DNA from: Allocoprobacillus halotolerans
GTDB lineage: Bacteria > Bacillota_I > Bacilli_A > Erysipelotrichales > Coprobacillaceae
Assembly (NCBI RefSeq): GCF_024399475.1
Contig: NZ_CP101620.1
Location: 637,608 to 701,607 of the forward strand
Length of the DNA: 64,000 bases
Direction of reading: 5' to 3'
Made by a program: the position numbers and the translations under genes. Shown here one piece after another: positions 1 to 8,221 of the stretch. How positions within the stretch are numbered: position 1 is the stretch's first letter; each line of letters begins with the position of its first letter. The notes under the pieces are model-generated. The model saw only the letters and a program-made list of their open reading frames with translations. It was not told the DNA's origin and searched no databases.

Positions 1-79
1 ATACTGATTTTAAACATCTATCAATATATTTTTCAACTTTATATACTGGTATTAATACTGAAATTAATTGTTTTTCCAT
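1..79 (-). CDS. Glycosyltransferase family 2, N-terminal fragment (runs off the window)
   Basis: The reverse strand reads M-E-K-Q-L-I-S-V-L-I-P-V-Y-K-V-E-K-Y and continues past the window edge. This is the usual start of GT-A fold family 2 glycosyltransferases (S-V-x-I-P-V-Y-N). An AAAGG ribosome site lies about 8 bases upstream of the ATG at 79. It is the last visible gene of the minus-strand polysaccharide cluster, about 300 bases after the preceding glycosyltransferase. Only 26 residues are visible, so the sugar donor and acceptor cannot be inferred. Confidence 0.75.
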   Translation of the reverse strand, partial: MEKQLISVLIPVYKVEKYIDRCLKSV

Positions 80-387
80 TATTCCACACCTTTCTTATTG
101 ATTATAAATTTTCAATATCTATTTATATTGTATTCAGGTTGTTGTCTAACTCTTTTGTTCATACCAAACACTTTTAAATATCTCAACATTACCAGTGCTA
201 GATACTATCCCTAATATTTGTATTATTCATTTTTACTTTTAACTTCATATATTTATACTGGTTTAATAAGAATACTGAATTAAATTTCTGAAAATCATTA
301 ATCTAGTTAATGTTAAAATATTGTTACAAAATTTTCGTAATATGCAATATTTATAAATTAAATTCTTTGCAGTATCATTAATAAATA
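80..387. other. AT-rich gap without a recognisable gene
   Basis: This 308-base stretch lies between two glycosyltransferase genes. I see no open frame with a ribosome site, no clear hairpin terminator and no tRNA. It could hold a decayed gene remnant or only a spacer. The downstream glycosyltransferase may have its own weak promoter here, but none stands out. Confidence 0.4.
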
Positions 388-1440
388 TCATTTAGATACT
401 TTTTTACTTTTTAAAATAGAATTATATATATTTTTTAATTCACCCATATATTCATTTATATTTTCTATTTTTCTTGCCTTATTTAATGCATTTATATGCT
501 TTTCGTTATAATATTCTTGATTATTCAGTAGTTTTTCTAATTCGGTTATATAATCATCATCAGTCAAACAAATTTTACCTACCTCATTATCTACTATATT
601 AACTAAGCCTCCAACAGGAGTCGATAAAACCGGTTTACCTAAAGCAAGAGACTCAATAGCCATTAAACCAAATCCTTCCCATTGAGAGGTTATACACATA
701 ATCTTAGAATTGTTTATAAAATCAAATCTATTTTTTGAAAACCTTTAAGATAAACATTATTCTTTAAATCATGCTCAATAATATAATTTTCACATACGCC
801 TCTTAATTCACCATCACCTACAACTACTACTTTTATAGTCGGATATATTTTTTTAAATTTGAAATAATGTTTAGAAATCTTAATGGATTTTTTGATTGGG
901 TTAATCTTCCTAAAAAATAATATCAAAATCATTTTCCTTTTCTATTTTTTCAGGTTTTATTTGCGTCAAGTCAACAGGATTAGAAATAACCTTGTAATTT
1001 CTAATCTTATTGTTATATTTATATTCATCAAAAATACTTGAAGATACTCCAAGAACTATATCAAAATATTTTAAAGAGTATTTATAAGCTAAAGATTTAA
1101 TATTTCTACTCTGAATCCATAAAGGATTATGATGAAGATGTGATATAATTGGAATCTTCTTTGTAACCAACGCCGCTAAAATACTCGCAGTAAAATCATG
1201 GCAGTGTATAACATCCGGATTTAAATTTGAAATTGCTTTCTTTAATGTTAAATAATTCAGTTTATCTACTAAATAATAATTAATATCATTCTCTTTCAAA
1301 ATTTCTTCAATTGGTCCTTCAATAGCTAAGTAAATCATATTGTAATTGATATTATTTTTTAATTTATTTATGATTGTTATAACTACATTTTCTGCTCCAG
1401 AATATGAATTAGTATTTAGGATATGTACCACATTAATCAT
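388..1440 (-). pseudogene. Glycosyltransferase family 4 (GT-B), frameshifted
   Basis: Three consecutive frames make one GT4 enzyme. The N-terminal Rossmann half (910-1440) starts INVVHILNTNSYSGAENVV. A middle piece (714-932) carries VVVVGDGELRG. The C-terminal donor-binding piece (388-699) has SQWEGFGLMAIESLALGKPV, the E-x7-E region of GT4. Restoring one A in an A6 run near 744 joins the last two pieces exactly. The first junction near 910-925 lies at a T6 run and needs a net shift, probably two small indels. Read through, it would be about 350 residues and add a sugar to a lipid-linked glycan on the cytoplasmic face. It overlaps the upstream GT4 by 8 bases and has an AAGGAG site. The breaks may be sequencing error. 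Confidence 0.75.
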
Positions 1441-2592
1441 GAAAAATATCTCCTTTTAAATACATTTTTTTCATTTTTTCACTAATTTGTTTAACACTAT
1501 ATTTTTTTGACTCAATAATATTTAATTTACTAAATTTATCTTTAATTTCTTCATCAATACTTATAATTACATCTACAAAATTCATATATCCATTAGGATT
1601 ACATAATATTGAATTTGTTCCCTGAGTTATCAGATCAATATTTCCTCTAATTCTACTTGCTATACAAGGTAATCCACATGCCATTGCTTCCATTAAAGCA
1701 ACTGATAGCCCTTCTCTCTTTGAAGGAAAAACAAAGATATCACATGACTTCATAATCTTAATCACATCACTTCTATACCCTAAAAGATGCAATCTATTTT
1801 CTACATGTAATTCTTTAGCAAGTTGTTCATGTTGTTCTTTTAATGGACCTCTTCCACAAATAACATAATGTACATTACTTGGTAACTCAGGTAATGATTG
1901 AATAATCACTTTATGATTCTTATTATCATTGAGTTCCCCAACCGAAAGGAGTAATGTTGAATCACTTGGTATATTGAGTTCTTTGCATAATTCTTCTTTA
2001 TTACCTTGAATAGAACTAATCTTATCTATATTAATCCCTACTCCAGGAACGTATTCTACCGTTCCATTTTTTCTTAATTTAAAATTATTTGCTGCTGCAT
2101 AGTCTTCTTTATTAATAGTAATAAGTGTATCAGTATACTTTGCACCATATCTTTCAATATTTCTAAATAAAAATTCTTTAAAGGATTATTACCTTTAAAG
2201 AAATGAAAACCATGTGCCGTATAAATCATTCTACATTTATTGAATATCTCACTATGTTTGAATGCAATTCTTGTTATTAAACTTGAAATAGGTGTATGTG
2301 TATGAACAAGATCATATTGTCTTTCATTCATTAATTTTTTCATTTGTTTGTATGATTTGATATGATTACCAATTTTAAACATACTTCTTTCAAAATCCAC
2401 TTGATACATATGAACATTTAATTCATTTAACGTATCTTTAAGTAAAGTGATTTTTTCATCAGACCATACAGAATAATCATTAAAATTACTTGCTACATCT
2501 ACTTCATAGCCAAGTTCTATTAGAATATTGATATTATTCATATTAAACTGCCCTATCATTGATGGAACAGTTGCTGTCATCAAAGCTCTCAT
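1433..2592 (-). pseudogene. Glycosyltransferase family 4 (EpsD-like), one frameshift
   Basis: The N-terminal half (2074-2592) starts [20 protein letters not shown] and contains YDLVHTHTPISS and YTAHGFHFFKG, typical of EpsD/CapJ-like GT4 enzymes. The C-terminal half (1433-1909) contains DIFVFPSKREGLSVALMEAM. Adding one T to a T5 run near 2175 joins the two through LLLSVGELNDNKNH, giving about 386 residues with no other defect. The start at 2592 has an AAGGAGG site 8 bases upstream and overlaps the acetyltransferase stop by four bases, implying translational coupling. The role is glycan elongation on undecaprenyl diphosphate; linkage unknown. The frameshift may be a base-calling error. Confidence 0.8.
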
Positions 2593-3308
2593 TGGTCTAG
2601 CCTCCTTAATGGCATTCCTACATATTTCCCAGGTCTCTCTATATGTTTAATAATTGTTGTTCCTGCACCAACAATAACATCATCATATATATTGATATTA
2701 TTGATAACTGAACTTCCTATTCCTACCCATGTTCTCTTTCCTATATGTACGCCTCCTGCTATGTGTACTCCAGGTGAAACATGAACACAATCTTCTACAA
2801 TACAATCATGATCTACACTTGCTGAAGTATTGATAATACAATTTTTTCCTACTTTTGTTCCAGCGTTAATAACTGCATTTGCTACAAATACAGTTCCTTC
2901 TCCAATTTCAACTGTTTCATCTATCACTGCTGATGGATGAATAAGAATTGGTAATTTGATATCTCTTTCTTTAAGTTTTTTAAACACTTTTTCTCTAATT
3001 TCATTATTTCCAATTGCTATAAAGAAGTCTGCATCTTTTTCTCTTTGATGTATTTCATCTATATCATCTGTCGTTCCAACAATAGAGTAAGTTCCTAATT
3101 GTCCTTTAGTAGAATCATCTAAGAAATAAATTTTTTTATATCCATTTTTCTTAGCTATATCCGCTACAACTTTTCCATGTCCGCCAGCACCAATAATGTA
3201 AATTGTTTTATTATATCCATTCATAAATTTATCTAATTCTTCTGCCGTTAAATCATTTTTTAGAATATCTTTTAGAGAATGTCCTAATCCTTTTCTTCTA
3301 GTTACCAC
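2589..3308 (-). CDS. Sugar O/N-acetyltransferase, NeuD/PglD family
   Basis: This is a 239-residue left-handed beta-helix acyltransferase. A Rossmann-like UDP-sugar binding segment begins at about residue 34 ([17 protein letters not shown]), followed by hexapeptide repeats from about residue 125. [16 protein letters not shown] resembles the catalytic His region of PglD (SVDHDC). The family acetylates the 4-amino group of UDP-linked amino sugars using acetyl-CoA. A GTG start at 3308 is chosen because GGAGGAG lies 7 bases upstream, so the protein has an unusual leader of about 30 residues before the Rossmann motif. The gene overlaps the sugar transferase by 11 bases. Together with the adjacent aminotransferase and phosphoglycosyl transferase it suggests a diacetylbacillosamine-type sugar; that pathway call is inference. 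Confidence 0.85.
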   Translation of the reverse strand: MVTRRKGLGHSLKDILKNDLTAEELDKFMNGYNKTIYIIGAGGHGKVVADIAKKNGYKKIYFLDDSTKGQLGTYSIVGTTDDIDEIHQREKDADFFIAIGNNEIREKVFKKLKERDIKLPILIHPSAVIDETVEIGEGTVFVANAVINAGTKVGKNCIINTSASVDHDCIVEDCVHVSPGVHIAGGVHIGKRTWVGIGSSVINNINIYDDVIVGAGTTIIKHIERPGKYVGMPLRRLDQ

Positions 3309-3903
3309 CTTTAAACTCCTCCATTGTTACAGAAGTATCACTTGATATTCCTTCTTTTTTAACTACTGATAATACAGTCATAAAGATAATTTTTATATCT
3401 AATAAAAAAGAATACTTTTGTGTGTATTCTACATCTAACTTAAATTTATCTTCCCAACTGATTGTATTTCTTCCGTTCACTTGTGCCCAACCAGTTAATC
3501 CTGGTCTTACATCATGCCTATGCTTTTGAAAATCATTATATAAAGGTAAATATTCTACTAATAAAGGTCTTGGTCCTACAATACTCATATCTCCTTTTAA
3601 GATATTAAATAATTCAGGTAATTCATCTAATGATGTTGAACGAAGCTTTTTACCAAATGAAGTTAATCTTATTTCATCAGGTAACAGATTACCTTCTTCA
3701 TCTGTTTCACTTGTCATACTTCTAAACTTATACATCTTAAATATCTTTTCATCTTTTCCAGGTCTTTCTTGACAAAAGATTACTGGACTTCCAAGTTTTG
3801 TTCTTACAAGTATTGCAACTATGATATAGATTGGACTTAATACAATAATAGCTATTAATGAAAGAATAAAATCAAAAAATCTCTTAAAGAAATGTCTATA
3901 CAT
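3298..3903 (-). CDS. Undecaprenyl-phosphate sugar phosphotransferase (PglC-like)
   Basis: This 201-residue protein is a small monotopic phosphoglycosyl transferase. It has an N-terminal hydrophobic re-entrant helix (residues 8-32) containing the SPIYI break, then [19 protein letters not shown], the catalytic [10 protein letters not shown] pair and VGPRPL. It would move a sugar-1-phosphate from a UDP sugar to undecaprenyl phosphate at the membrane and so start each repeat unit. Its size matches the PglC core rather than the longer WcaJ or WbaP forms. The ATG at 3903 overlaps the aminotransferase stop (TAATG), so the two are translationally coupled. Confidence 0.92.
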   Translation of the reverse strand: MYRHFFKRFFDFILSLIAIIVLSPIYIIVAILVRTKLGSPVIFCQERPGKDEKIFKMYKFRSMTSETDEEGNLLPDEIRLTSFGKKLRSTSLDELPELFNILKGDMSIVGPRPLLVEYLPLYNDFQKHRHDVRPGLTGWAQVNGRNTISWEDKFKLDVEYTQKYSFLLDIKIIFMTVLSVVKKEGISSDTSVTMEEFKGGN

Positions 3904-5129
3904 TATTTAAAACACTCCTTTATGATTTCAATGATCTTATCTTGTTCCTCTACTGTCATCTTGTTATCAGATGGCAAGCATAATCCTCTATCAAAGATAT
4001 CCATTCCTACATCTAGTGATGATCCTGCTATATATGCATTTGTTTTAGCTCTACCATTTCCATTCTTTGTAATGAATGGATTCATTCTATAGATAGGTTG
4101 CATATGCATTGGTTTCCATATTGGTCTACCTTCTGCATTATATTTAGCTAATGTTTCTAAGATTTCCGTTGGACACGACTTTCCTGGTTCGCTTATATAA
4201 AGTGCTTCTGTTTCACTTCTTACTTGTTTACACATAGCTTCTTTATCAATGATCATACATGATAACCAGAAATTTGGTTCTGAGTTATCTTCATCATATG
4301 GATTCATTTGTATTGGTAAATCTTTAAGCCCATCTTTGTATCTTTCATAGATAGCTTTCTTTTGTGCGATATGTTCTTCTAAATATGGTAATTGTCCTCT
4401 AATAACTCCAGCAATCACATTAGACATCCTATAGTTATATCCTAATTCTTCATGTTGATACCATGGTGCATTTTCTCTTGATTGTGTTGACCATTTTCTG
4501 ACCTTTTTCGCTGCTTCTTCATCATCTGTTAAGAACATACCACCAGATGAACCAGTAATAATCTTATTTCCATTAAATGAAATGGCACTATAATCTCCAA
4601 ATGTTCCTGTTTGAATACCTTTATAAGTTGCCCCTAATGATTCTGCTGCATCTTCAATAAGAATAGCATTATGTTTATCACAAATAGCTTTAATTTCATC
4701 AACCTTTGCTGGTGTTCCATAAAGATGAACAAGAACAACAACCTTCACTTCTGGGTATAATAAAAAAGCTTGTTCCAAAGCTTTCGGATCCATATTCCAT
4801 GTATCATATTCAGTATCTACAAAAATAGGTACTCCACCTTCATAAACAACTGGATTCACTGTTGCATCAAATGTCATATCTGAACAAATAACCTTATCTC
4901 CTGGTTTCACTCCTGCTAGTTTTACTGAAAGATGAAGTGTTGAAGTTCCTGATGCAAGTGCAACTGCATATTTACACCCTACTTTTTCACAAACTATTTT
5001 TTCAATTTCATCTATATTCTTACCTACTGTAGACATCCAATTTGTTTCATAAGCTTCTGTTATATATTTTAGTTCTTCACCATGCATTGTTGGTGATGAT
5101 AACCAAACCTTATTTTCAAGCTTTTCCAT
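3903..5129 (-). CDS. DegT/DnrJ/EryC1 family sugar aminotransferase
   Basis: This 408-residue PLP enzyme belongs to the family that aminates UDP-4-keto sugars. It has the N-terminal [11 protein letters not shown] segment, [21 protein letters not shown] for PLP phosphate contact, [14 protein letters not shown], and the Schiff-base lysine in [14 protein letters not shown]. The C terminus ends in a YNYRMSN-type substrate region and a helical tail. An AGGAG site lies upstream of the ATG at 5129. With the flanking acetyltransferases and PglC-like enzyme it resembles PglE of the bacillosamine pathway. The 4,6-dehydratase needed upstream is not in the window. Confidence 0.9.
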   Translation of the reverse strand: MEKLENKVWLSSPTMHGEELKYITEAYETNWMSTVGKNIDEIEKIVCEKVGCKYAVALASGTSTLHLSVKLAGVKPGDKVICSDMTFDATVNPVVYEGGVPIFVDTEYDTWNMDPKALEQAFLLYPEVKVVVLVHLYGTPAKVDEIKAICDKHNAILIEDAAESLGATYKGIQTGTFGDYSAISFNGNKIITGSSGGMFLTDDEEAAKKVRKWSTQSRENAPWYQHEELGYNYRMSNVIAGVIRGQLPYLEEHIAQKKAIYERYKDGLKDLPIQMNPYDEDNSEPNFWLSCMIIDKEAMCKQVRSETEALYISEPGKSCPTEILETLAKYNAEGRPIWKPMHMQPIYRMNPFITKNGNGRAKTNAYIAGSSLDVGMDIFDRGLCLPSDNKMTVEEQDKIIEIIKECFK

Positions 5130-5154
5130 ATTTTGACTCTCCTATACTATAGTT

Positions 5155-5738
5155 TTAAATATCATAAGCATATTCTTTATCATTGTTTACAATTCTACCC
5201 TCAGATATATAACTATGTGGTTTAATTGTAATTCCTGATGAAATCACACATCGACTTTCTATTAATGTGTTTTCTCAATATGCACTTTCTTTCTTATCAC
5301 TGAGTTAGAATGTATAGTTGCATAATCACTGATATAAGCTTCTCTATTTATAGTTGTATTACTTGATATAATGCACCCTTTAGATACATGACAGTTTGTT
5401 TCTAAGACAGCACATGGGAAAATAACACTTCCTTCTCCTATGTAACAATACTTTGATACACTTGCATGAGGATCTATAAGTATAGGTAACTTATAGCCTA
5501 ATAGTCTTGCTTTATCATAAAGCTTCTTTCTGACTTCATTGTTTCCAATAGCAACAAATACACTATCATACTCATTGACAAGATGCTCTAAGTCTTCTAT
5601 CTTACCCACAACAATATCACTTAACTCATATCTTTCATCATCATCTAAGAAAGATATCTTATCAAAGATGTTCATTCTCTCTGCAATACTCATGCAATAC
5701 TGTCCATGACCACCAGCCCCAATGATTAACAAATTCAC
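5155..5738 (-). pseudogene. Second NeuD/PglD-family acetyltransferase, one frameshift
   Basis: The GTG start at 5738 follows GGAGGAG by 5 bases. The frame gives [20 protein letters not shown] and then hexapeptide repeats up to residue 158, where it stops at 5262. In another frame the sequence continues ENTLIESRCVISSGITIKPH to a stop at 5155. Restoring one G near 5273 would read HIGENTLIESRC, giving about 194 residues, the usual family length. It is the first polysaccharide gene after the leader terminator at 5755-5823. Two paralogous acetyltransferases in one cluster suggest two acetylated positions or two amino sugars. Decay and sequencing error cannot be separated here. Confidence 0.72.
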
Positions 5739-5754
5739 TTCTACTCCTCCCCTT

Positions 5755-5823
5755 AATAAAAAAGAATATAGTTCCCCCTACCCCATAAAAACATATGTTT
5801 TTATGCATAGAAAAACTATATTC
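5755..5823 (-). terminator. Leader terminator with nested hairpins between the NusG-like gene and the polysaccharide genes
   Basis: On the minus strand a perfect 10-bp stem (5814-5823 with 5764-5773, GAATATAGTT and its complement) is followed at once by T6-A-T-T, an intrinsic terminator layout. Inside the loop lies a perfect 22-base palindrome at 5784-5805. The segment GTTTTT at 5812-5817 can also pair with AAAAAC inside that palindrome, so alternative folds exist. The element lies 38 bases after the stop of the second NusG-like gene and just before the first sugar gene. LoaP-type proteins act on such leaders to let polymerase read through; that this one is the target is inference. Confidence 0.75.
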
Positions 5824-5860
5824 AAACACTTCCATAATGGCAGATAACCACACGCATTAT

Positions 5861-6358
5861 TTATTTGTTTTGTTTAAACATTAATCCTGCTTTTATGTTT
5901 CTATTCAAGAATTGAATAGATAACAAGGCATACATATCTCTTTTATCTGTATCAATGATATAATCTTGAAATGGCATTAATGGACCTTTTGTCACAATCG
6001 TTTTACCATTGTCTTTATATCCTTCACTCATTTTAAGTATTCCTTGTTTATTAAGTAATTGATACATAAACTCTATTTCAGTATCAGTTAATGCTGATAC
6101 GTCTTTTTTCTTTAATTCTTTAATGATTCCATCTTTTTCTTCATTTAAATGATTTAATAGAATATCAAATTCCTCTTGATTCATTTGTGTTTCTACAAAC
6201 AGATAACCAGGAAACATCACTTTCAATACAATTTCATCTTTTTTACGTATATATGTTTCCATTCTAGGTATAAATGCACGAACATTATTTTTTCTATTGA
6301 ACATTGAACAGACTTTTTCTGTTTTCAATGTCTGACAAAATAAAACATAATAATTCAT
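5861..6358 (-). CDS. NusG-family specialised antiterminator, LoaP-like (second of pair)
   Basis: This 165-residue protein has an NGN domain (residues 1 to about 100, NYYVLFCQTLKTEKVCSMFN, with FPGYLFVET) and a C-terminal KOW domain starting near VTKGPLMPFQDYIIDTDKR. That arrangement matches LoaP and UpxY proteins, which load onto RNA polymerase at specific operons and suppress termination. The ATG at 6358 is chosen because it overlaps the stop of the 71-residue ORF (ATGA) and starts at the conserved NYYV segment; a longer frame to 6394 would add residues not expected in the family. The gene lies directly upstream of the leader terminator of the polysaccharide genes. Housekeeping nusG normally sits next to secE and is not here. 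Confidence 0.85.
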   Translation of the reverse strand: MNYYVLFCQTLKTEKVCSMFNRKNNVRAFIPRMETYIRKKDEIVLKVMFPGYLFVETQMNQEEFDILLNHLNEEKDGIIKELKKKDVSALTDTEIEFMYQLLNKQGILKMSEGYKDNGKTIVTKGPLMPFQDYIIDTDKRDMYALLSIQFLNRNIKAGLMFKQNK

Positions 6359-6570
6359 GAATGATCTCTTTTCATAGACCAATGTTTTAAACATTGAAAT
6401 ATGTCTTCATATGTTAAACATATATGTCCATTATCCATAAGCCATATATCATTTTCATGAGCTATTTCTTCTAATTGTTGAATAGCTAAATCTAACATAT
6501 TTTCTATATGTTCTTGATTTTGTTTCATGAGTTCTTTTTTATCTTGCTTCATTGGTTCATGCATATCCAT
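6355..6570 (-). CDS. 71-residue protein of unknown function between two NusG-like genes
   Basis: This small acidic, Lys/Gln-rich protein begins MDMHEPMKQDKKELMKQ and is predicted helical, with a likely coiled coil over residues 12-40 (QEHIENMLDLAIQQLEEIA). I do not recognise a family. Its ATG at 6570 overlaps the stop of the first NusG-like gene by one base, and its stop overlaps the start of the second by four, so all three should be co-translated. An AAGGAAG site lies about 10 bases upstream. By position it recalls UpxZ, the partner that inhibits UpxY in Bacteroides capsule loci, but UpxZ is longer and I see no sequence similarity. Confidence 0.7.
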   Translation of the reverse strand: MDMHEPMKQDKKELMKQNQEHIENMLDLAIQQLEEIAHENDIWLMDNGHICLTYEDIFQCLKHWSMKRDHS

Positions 6571-7085
6571 TAATAAACACTTCCTTTGCTGTTGATGACT
6601 TCTAAAGGCAATAACATATTCATACCTAATAAAGCATAATCAACTTTGGCAATACGTTTATGTCGGTTAATCTTCTTAATCTTTGACTCAAACCCACAAA
6701 GAGGACCTTCCATAATCATTAAATCATCACCGTTATATTGACCTATGGAATGAGTAATAACTCCTTGATTATGAAAAAGCCAAGACATTATTTCTCCATC
6801 ACTTTCACTTAAAGAAATAAACCTATCTTGTTCCAATAACTCTCCTAATCTTCCAACAGATTCAAATAACTTCATATACTTTGATTTGAATTCTTCCTCA
6901 TTTAATAAACTTCTTATAAAGATATACCCAGGATACATATCCATTAATTGATAATCAGAAAACCCACTACATTTAAACCATTTTTCTACTTTAGGTATAA
7001 ATGCATCAAGATCATCCTGTTTATTCAGTACTTCTAATAACTGCTTGTTATTTTGATGCTTTGAATAAAAAACATACCAATTCAT
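6570..7085 (-). CDS. NusG-family specialised antiterminator, LoaP-like (first of pair)
   Basis: This 171-residue protein has an NGN domain starting NWYVFYSKHQNNKQLLEVLN, with MYPGYIFIRS at about 65, and a KOW domain with MIMEGPLCGFESKIKKINR near residue 128. The ATG at 7085 is preferred over an in-frame TTG at 7097 because GGAGG at 7091-7095 is correctly spaced and the NGN fold starts here. It differs strongly from the downstream paralog, which points to old divergence rather than recent duplication. The start lies only 13 bases from the left recombination site, so an inverted promoter would give a leader of about 40 bases. Its likely target is the leader terminator at 5755-5823 or another polysaccharide locus. 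Confidence 0.85.
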   Translation of the reverse strand: MNWYVFYSKHQNNKQLLEVLNKQDDLDAFIPKVEKWFKCSGFSDYQLMDMYPGYIFIRSLLNEEEFKSKYMKLFESVGRLGELLEQDRFISLSESDGEIMSWLFHNQGVITHSIGQYNGDDLMIMEGPLCGFESKIKKINRHKRIAKVDYALLGMNMLLPLEVINSKGSVY

Positions 7086-7097
7086 ATTAACCTCCAA

Positions 7098-7130
7098 AAA
7101 AGTTCGTAGATTATCTTATTCTACGAACTC
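7098..7130. repeat. Left recombination site (arm-spacer-arm dyad)
   Basis: AGTTCGTAGA (7101-7110) and its perfect complement (7120-7129) flank a 9-base spacer TTATCTTAT. This is the form of a tyrosine recombinase core site. The inner arm encodes the last residues of the recombinase and the spacer holds its TAA stop. On the minus strand the same dyad is a 10-bp stem followed by T6 at 7096-7101, so it could also act as a terminator for recombinase transcripts. Confidence 0.75.
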
Positions 7131-8048
7131 TTTAGGTGTTTGTATTTTACTGATTTCTTTTTGTTTTTGTTCTAATGATGTATGTACATAAAAATTTAAA
7201 GTAATAGAAACATTAGAATGTCCTAGTATTTCACTTAGTGTTTTGATTTCTACATTTTGCCTTACACATTCAGTAGCATAACTATGACGTAGATCATGAA
7301 ATGTGCAATAAAGATCATAGTCATGACAAAATTTACAGAAGTTTTTCTCTAGTCTTCTTGGTTCATATATTTTATGACTATTAGATAGGAGGTAATCTTC
7401 TTCATTATATATAAATATATATGTTTTAATATATTGAAATACAAATGATGGTATAGGTACTTCTCTATAACTTGTATGTGATTTGGGTGGGAGTATAATG
7501 ACTTCTGTTTTTCTTTGATGTTCTTGAAAAGACTTTAATCTTGTTGCAGTGCCTTCTATATGAACAAGTTGATTTGTAAAATCAAGATGTTTCCATTTTA
7601 AAGCACATATTTCTCCTAGTCTGAGTCCACCATATAATGCCAATAATAAAGCAATAGAGAGTGGATTTGTATGTGTTTTCACATAGTCTATTAATTTGTT
7701 TCTATCTTCATAAGAGAGTATGTTTTTTATTTTTGGTAGTGTTGTGATTTTGATTTGCTTAAAATTGATAGTTTGTAGATTATAATTCTCTATTCCGTAT
7801 TGATAAATAGAAGAAAGAATACATTTCATTGAATTTAATGTACTACTTGAAAGTTCTTCATTCTTTTTTCTTTCAAAGAATGTATAAATGCATTTGTTTG
7901 TTATGTTGTTATTATTATATGACTGAAAATAGGGAAGGATATGATTGTTAATAATATTTTCATATTTTACAAATGTAGAATGCTTAATATAAAGTTTTCT
8001 TAGTGATAACCATTCTAAAGCAATATCATTGAATTTTGTTTCTTTCAT
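7116..8048 (-). CDS. Tyrosine recombinase inside the invertible segment
   Basis: This 310-residue phage-integrase family enzyme has an N-terminal SAM-like DNA-binding domain (FNDIALEWLSLRKLYIKHST) and a catalytic domain from about residue 140. The catalytic set is visible: Arg in GGLRLGEICALKW, His-x-x-Arg in HDLRHSYATE, the GHSNVSITLNFY block and its tyrosine near the C terminus. The ATG at 8048 has AAAGAGG 8 bases upstream; a frame from 8084 adds a leader without one. No excisionase, phage or conjugation genes are nearby, and the inverted repeats at both ends fit a site-specific invertase better than an integrase. The last codons lie within the left recombination site. Confidence 0.88.
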   Translation of the reverse strand: MKETKFNDIALEWLSLRKLYIKHSTFVKYENIINNHILPYFQSYNNNNITNKCIYTFFERKKNEELSSSTLNSMKCILSSIYQYGIENYNLQTINFKQIKITTLPKIKNILSYEDRNKLIDYVKTHTNPLSIALLLALYGGLRLGEICALKWKHLDFTNQLVHIEGTATRLKSFQEHQRKTEVIILPPKSHTSYREVPIPSFVFQYIKTYIFIYNEEDYLLSNSHKIYEPRRLEKNFCKFCHDYDLYCTFHDLRHSYATECVRQNVEIKTLSEILGHSNVSITLNFYVHTSLEQKQKEISKIQTPKEFVE

Positions 8049-8067
8049 AATGTTAACCTCTTTTTCT

Positions 8068-8087
8068 ATAATGTTTATAAACATTAT
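8068..8087. promoter_or_regulatory. Perfect palindrome at the recombinase transcription start
   Basis: ATAATGTTTATAAACATTAT is a perfect 20-base palindrome. On the minus strand a TATAAT -10 element lies at 8086-8091, with only a weak -35. The palindrome would therefore cover the start site and early leader of the recombinase mRNA. It could bind a repressor or form an RNA hairpin in front of the ribosome site at about 8060. The binding protein is unknown. Confidence 0.45.
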
Positions 8088-8105
8088 TATAAGATGATAA
8101 CAATT

Positions 8106-8139
8106 AAAAAAGATATCTGAGGAGTTAGATACTTTTTTT
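8106..8139. terminator. Possible bidirectional terminator between two divergent promoters
   Basis: A 13-bp imperfect stem (8106-8118 with 8127-8139) has an 8-base loop and A/T runs at its ends in both directions. It separates the recombinase promoter from the outward promoter at 8149-8177. Such an element would stop transcription entering the invertible promoter from behind. The stem is AT-rich and carries one mismatch or wobble depending on the strand, so efficiency is uncertain. Confidence 0.4.
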
Positions 8140-8148
8140 AATTAGAAG

Positions 8149-8177
8149 TTGATATTTTTTTCATATTATGTTATAAA
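8149..8177 (+). promoter_or_regulatory. Invertible sigma-A promoter, now pointing away from the polysaccharide genes
   Basis: TTGATA (8149-8154) and TATAAA (8172-8177) are separated by exactly 17 bases; each hexamer differs from consensus at one position. Transcription would start near 8184, inside the right recombination site, and run to the hairpin at 8222-8247. After inversion the same promoter would read leftward with its start about 40 bases before the ATG at 7085. Confidence 0.75.
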
Positions 8178-8179
8178 TG

Positions 8180-8211
8180 AATTCGAGGATTAAGATAATC
8201 TACGAACTTTT
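8180..8211. repeat. Right recombination site
   Basis: The outer arm TCTACGAACT (8199-8208) is identical to the left site in opposite orientation, with spacer TTAAGATAA (8190-8198). The inner arm matches the left inner arm at 7 of 10 positions. The asymmetry means the two recombinant products are not identical, and the inner arms would be exchanged between ends on inversion. Confidence 0.7.
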
Positions 8212-8221
8212 ATACAACCAG

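Larger units (their letters stand above)
7098..8211. other. Putative invertible DNA segment carrying its own recombinase and an outward promoter
   Basis: A 21-bp sequence at 7098-7118 recurs as its perfect reverse complement at 8191-8211. Between them lie the tyrosine recombinase gene, a candidate operator, a hairpin and a promoter. The promoter points right, away from the NusG-like and polysaccharide genes. Recombination between inverted sites flips the intervening DNA, so the promoter would then fire left through the left site into the gene starting at 7085. The recombinase frame keeps a stop codon in either orientation because both core sequences provide TAA. The layout and sequences are seen directly; inversion itself is inferred. 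Confidence 0.75.

Noticed and set aside
388..2592. Phase variation of glycosyltransferases by homopolymer slippage
   Set aside because: The runs are only 5-7 bases long and the same defects hit housekeeping genes such as mfd and pulA, so sequencing error is the simpler explanation.
7116..8048. Integrase of a prophage or conjugative element
   Set aside because: No phage, relaxase, excisionase or replication genes are near, no tRNA attachment site is seen, and the recombination sites are inverted and sit at the two ends of the gene itself, which fits an invertase.
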